64,000 bases of DNA from Stereum hirsutum FP-91666 SS1 (taxonomy: Eukaryota; Basidiomycota; Agaricomycetes; Russulales; Stereaceae). A program made the translations under genes and the position numbers. The DNA is taken from positions 1,095,575 to 1,159,574 of the forward strand of contig NW_006763140.1 of assembly GCF_000264905.1 (NCBI RefSeq). Reading direction: 5' to 3'. The notes beneath the pieces are model-generated. The model had not been told where the DNA came from, did no database searches, and saw nothing but the letters and a program-made list of their open reading frames with translations. Below are positions 61,601-64,000 of the stretch, in pieces (position 1 is the first letter of the stretch; the number at the start of each line of letters is the position of its first letter).

Positions 61601-63151
61601 GTGTCTATTCATAGGCGGACATCCAGAAGCAAAAGGCTGCCCTCCAAAAGCAGGCCGTCGGTGTCAAGACGAAACAGAAGGACATGGCGGCCGCTACCCT
61701 GGAACTTGGTGAGAATTGCTTGCCACCATTTGTCTGCCCTATCCTGACGTTGCACAGAGGGATTCGAAAAGGATCTCGACAGAGCACGGGAAACGATCGC
61801 CTCGACAGACAGCGGAGTTGAAAAACTGCGCAAAGCACTGAAGAAGCTCTCGGACTCCCTCAAGGAAAGCGAGGTATGTCGCATACATTCACACTTGTAT
61901 CATAAGACTCATAACCGTGCTCCAGGACGCATATGCAGAAGCGGAACGTCAATTGCAGGAAGAACGTGCAAGCCTCAGTCGTTTCGACAATGAGCTCGCG
62001 GACCTTGAGCGAGTGATCAAGGCGAAGAAGGAGGCTGCCTCAGAGGCCGACCTGAACGTTCAGAAGTTGGAACATGCTCAGCAGGCGCTAACGAAGGAGA
62101 AGGAGACTGCTGCCAAGTTCGTCACGAACCTTGAGAAACAGTACGATTGGCTTGCAGAGGAAAGCCAGTGAGTAGATCCTTGACGAGTTGTTCGCTCTCG
62201 GATACTGACGACTAGGCCAGTCTGTTCGGCAAACCCGATACACCGTACCATTTCGGCTCCATGGACGTTGGCGCTCTTCAGGCTAGAGCCCAAGAATTGG
62301 AACAATACCAGGGCGGCATGAAGAAGAAAGTGAACCCAAAGGTACTCAACATGATTGAAAGGTTTGCTCCTCGTGCTGCTCGTGTCGTGTTCTTCACTAA
62401 CAGATAAATCCAGTGTCGAGAAGCGAGAAGCTGGTTTGAAGGAAAATCTGGCTAGGGTTAACACAGACAAGACGAAGATCGAAAAGACCATTGGAGAACT
62501 GGATCGGTACAAGCGTGAAGCACTTCACACGACGTGGGAGAAAGTGAATGGGTGCGTCAATTCCAGTTTATTTGTGCAGAAAGTAGACTGACAGTACATC
62601 CGTTCAGTGATTTCGGGGGAATCTTCGCAGAACTTCTACCAGGCAACTTCGCCAAGTTGCAACCTCCAGACGGCCAAGACCTTATGGATGGTCTGGAGAT
62701 CAAAATCCGTCTCGGCAGCGTCTGGAAGCAAAGCCTGACAGAGCTTAGCGGAGGTCAACGGTACGCCACGACAGACACTCCTAAATATCTTGATTGTTGA
62801 CTTACGTCTGTTTCCCTCATCGACATTGTCGACAAATCTTCATCTAGATCTCTCATTGCTCTCTCACTGATCATGGCTCTCCTGCAGTTCAAACCCGCGC
62901 CAGTCTATATCCTCGACGAAATTGATGCCGCCCTTGATCTCTCACATACCCAGCACATCGGGACGTTATTCCGGACTCGTTTCCGCGGTGCTCAGTTCAT
63001 TGTTGTCTCCCTCAAAGAAGGCCTTTTCAACAACGCCAATGTCCTCTTCCGTACACACTTCAGAGACGGCACTAGTATCATCACACGAACGGGAGAAAGG
63101 AGTAATTCGACACTGTATGCCAACGAGAGAAATCGAGCGAGAGCTTCATAG
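58631..63151 (+). CDS. SMC2: Condensin subunit SMC2 (Cut14)
   Basis: An ATPase of condensin, required for mitotic chromosome compaction. The N-terminal head begins [20 protein letters not shown] with Walker A in [20 protein letters not shown] and the family block [20 protein letters not shown]. Two coiled coils flank the hinge ([20 protein letters not shown] to [16 protein letters not shown], about residues 500-670). The C-terminal head has the SMC2-typical [14 protein letters not shown] then [20 protein letters not shown]. The ABC signature is [20 protein letters not shown], and Walker B is [20 protein letters not shown]. It ends at TAG 63149-63151 after NERNRARAS. All introns appear to be GT-AG and short; the frame was followed throughout without a break. 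Confidence 0.96.
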
Positions 63152-63505
63152 AGATGATTGCTGGCTACTCATCTGTCTTTTCGTTTGTGGTCTTTTTTCG
63201 TCAGGAATGTAGTTGTTTTGTATTGGTTTCGTCTTTGAGCTCGTTCTTCCATGATTTCTCTCTGCCGATTGTGCGCCTGTATCTTGTATCCTCTTCATTT
63301 GTTGCTATCTATCATATTCTCTCACACCTGCTATTCATCGGCACCTTTTCACGCTCAGCAAAATGAATAGACATTCGAGGAGGCTTGACTACGGCAAAGG
63401 AAAAATCAAGAAAGAGTAATAAGACACCAATGTCGTACAGTTGACGTTGGTCGAAACATCGAGAACATACAACTAACACGTCCAAGACTCGACTTTGCGA
63501 CATTT
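63152..63505. other. Convergent intergenic region
   Basis: T-rich 3' UTR of SMC2 on the left and the 3' UTR of the protease-like gene on the right. Nothing else is visible. Confidence 0.5.
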
Positions 63506-64000
63506 CTACTCGACACGTTCGTAGAGGGCGATGCCGGGGAACGTTTCCTTGATCTGTTTCTCGATCCACCAATACGGGGTGAGGTAAGTGGTGTCTATTT
63601 CGTCAGCAGGGCCTTCGCCACCGGTCAGGATTCCAATGATGCGGCCCTCCCTGTCGAGGACGATCGACCCCGAGTCACCCCCGTCCGAAAACTTGCCGGG
63701 CGACCCGTAGCGCAAAACAGCGATTTCGATGGACGTGTGAGAGATGCCGTACGTTTCGTAAGTGCGGGTGAAAGACTTGAGACCGTTAACACGACCGATG
63801 GTTGTGCCCGTGGCTAATCCGTTTTTGACGACGAGCAGGCACTTCTCCTTATTGACATCGAGGTGCTGGGGCTTTCGAAGGTCGCTATCCTGGACGACGC
63901 CAAAGGCTTGTAGAAGACCGTCGTCGGGGTAAACGTAGTTCTTGCGATCGTCGGGCTGAGGGAACATGATGTTTCCATAGTCAGCAACTGAGAAGTTACC
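63506..64000 (-). CDS. Trypsin-like serine protease domain protein, C-terminal part (5' end outside window)
   Basis: A single open frame runs from the right edge to TAG 63506-63508 with no intron. It contains the trypsin-fold nucleophile motif FSDGGDSGSIVLDREGRIIG (catalytic Ser in GDSGS) followed by the usual LTGG strand. Before it lies LLVVKNGLATGTTIGRVNGL, the barrel strand pattern often annotated as a peptidase S1-like fungal domain. The His and Asp of the triad would be in the missing N-terminal part. It is unclear whether it is secreted or intracellular. The family is common as uncharacterised protein in Agaricomycetes. Confidence 0.72.
   Translation of the reverse strand, partial: GNFSVADYGNIMFPQPDDRKNYVYPDDGLLQAFGVVQDSDLRKPQHLDVNKEKCLLVVKNGLATGTTIGRVNGLKSFTRTYETYGISHTSIEIAVLRYGSPGKFSDGGDSGSIVLDREGRIIGILTGGEGPADEIDTTYLTPYWWIEKQIKETFPGIALYERVE

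Overview
The window is nuclear DNA from a filamentous basidiomycete, most likely a mushroom-forming or wood-decay Agaricomycete. The genes are dense and intron-rich, with introns mostly 50-80 nt. They include a class I hydrophobin, a WSC-domain copper radical oxidase of the glyoxal oxidase type, a WOPR regulator and an NRPS-like A-T-R reductase. No mobile element, CRISPR array, rRNA or tRNA gene was recognised by eye. All calls come from reading the sequence and recalling protein families; no search was run.

Layout. 1-3798 (+): C-terminal part of an FG-rich SAC3/GANP-type mRNA-export protein. 4422-8940 (-): copper radical oxidase with four WSC domains. 8941-12110: a 3.2 kb gap ahead of a WOPR (Gti1/Pac2/Wor1) regulator at 12111-13782 (+). 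14534-16930 (+): ADGF-type adenosine deaminase. 19655-23994 (+): adenylation-carrier-thioester reductase enzyme. 24690-33000 is an accessory stretch with a damaged ABM-like gene, a conserved fungal protein, a hydrophobin, succinate dehydrogenase subunit 4, a DJ-1/PfpI protein and a second ABM-like gene. 33664-41004 is a core block: FHA coiled-coil tail-anchored protein (-), GPN1 GTPase (+) and the cell-cycle kinase CDK1 (+). 42118-45772 holds an MDR oxidoreductase (-), a third ABM-like gene (+) and a small single-pass membrane protein (-). 47493-51337 (-): Msb1/Mug8-type polarity protein. 53302-54187 (-): cyclophilin. 54947-58349 (-): a DUF262 (GmrSD N-terminal type) protein with an RS/RG-rich tail, divergent from condensin SMC2 at 58631-63151 (+). 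63506-64000 (-): the end of a trypsin-like serine protease.

The most unusual signals concern gene architecture and family provenance. A eukaryotic DUF262 protein keeps the nucleotide-enzyme motifs of prokaryotic anti-phage restriction proteins but carries an RNA-protein-like tail, and its core is built from consecutive exons of 16, 7 and 10 nt. CDK1 contains a 6-nt exon in its glycine loop, and the cyclophilin start codon is itself split by an intron. Three dispersed ABM-like paralogs differ at shared introns: two have switched a GT donor to GC, and the third has an in-frame TAG that is also a possible splice acceptor.
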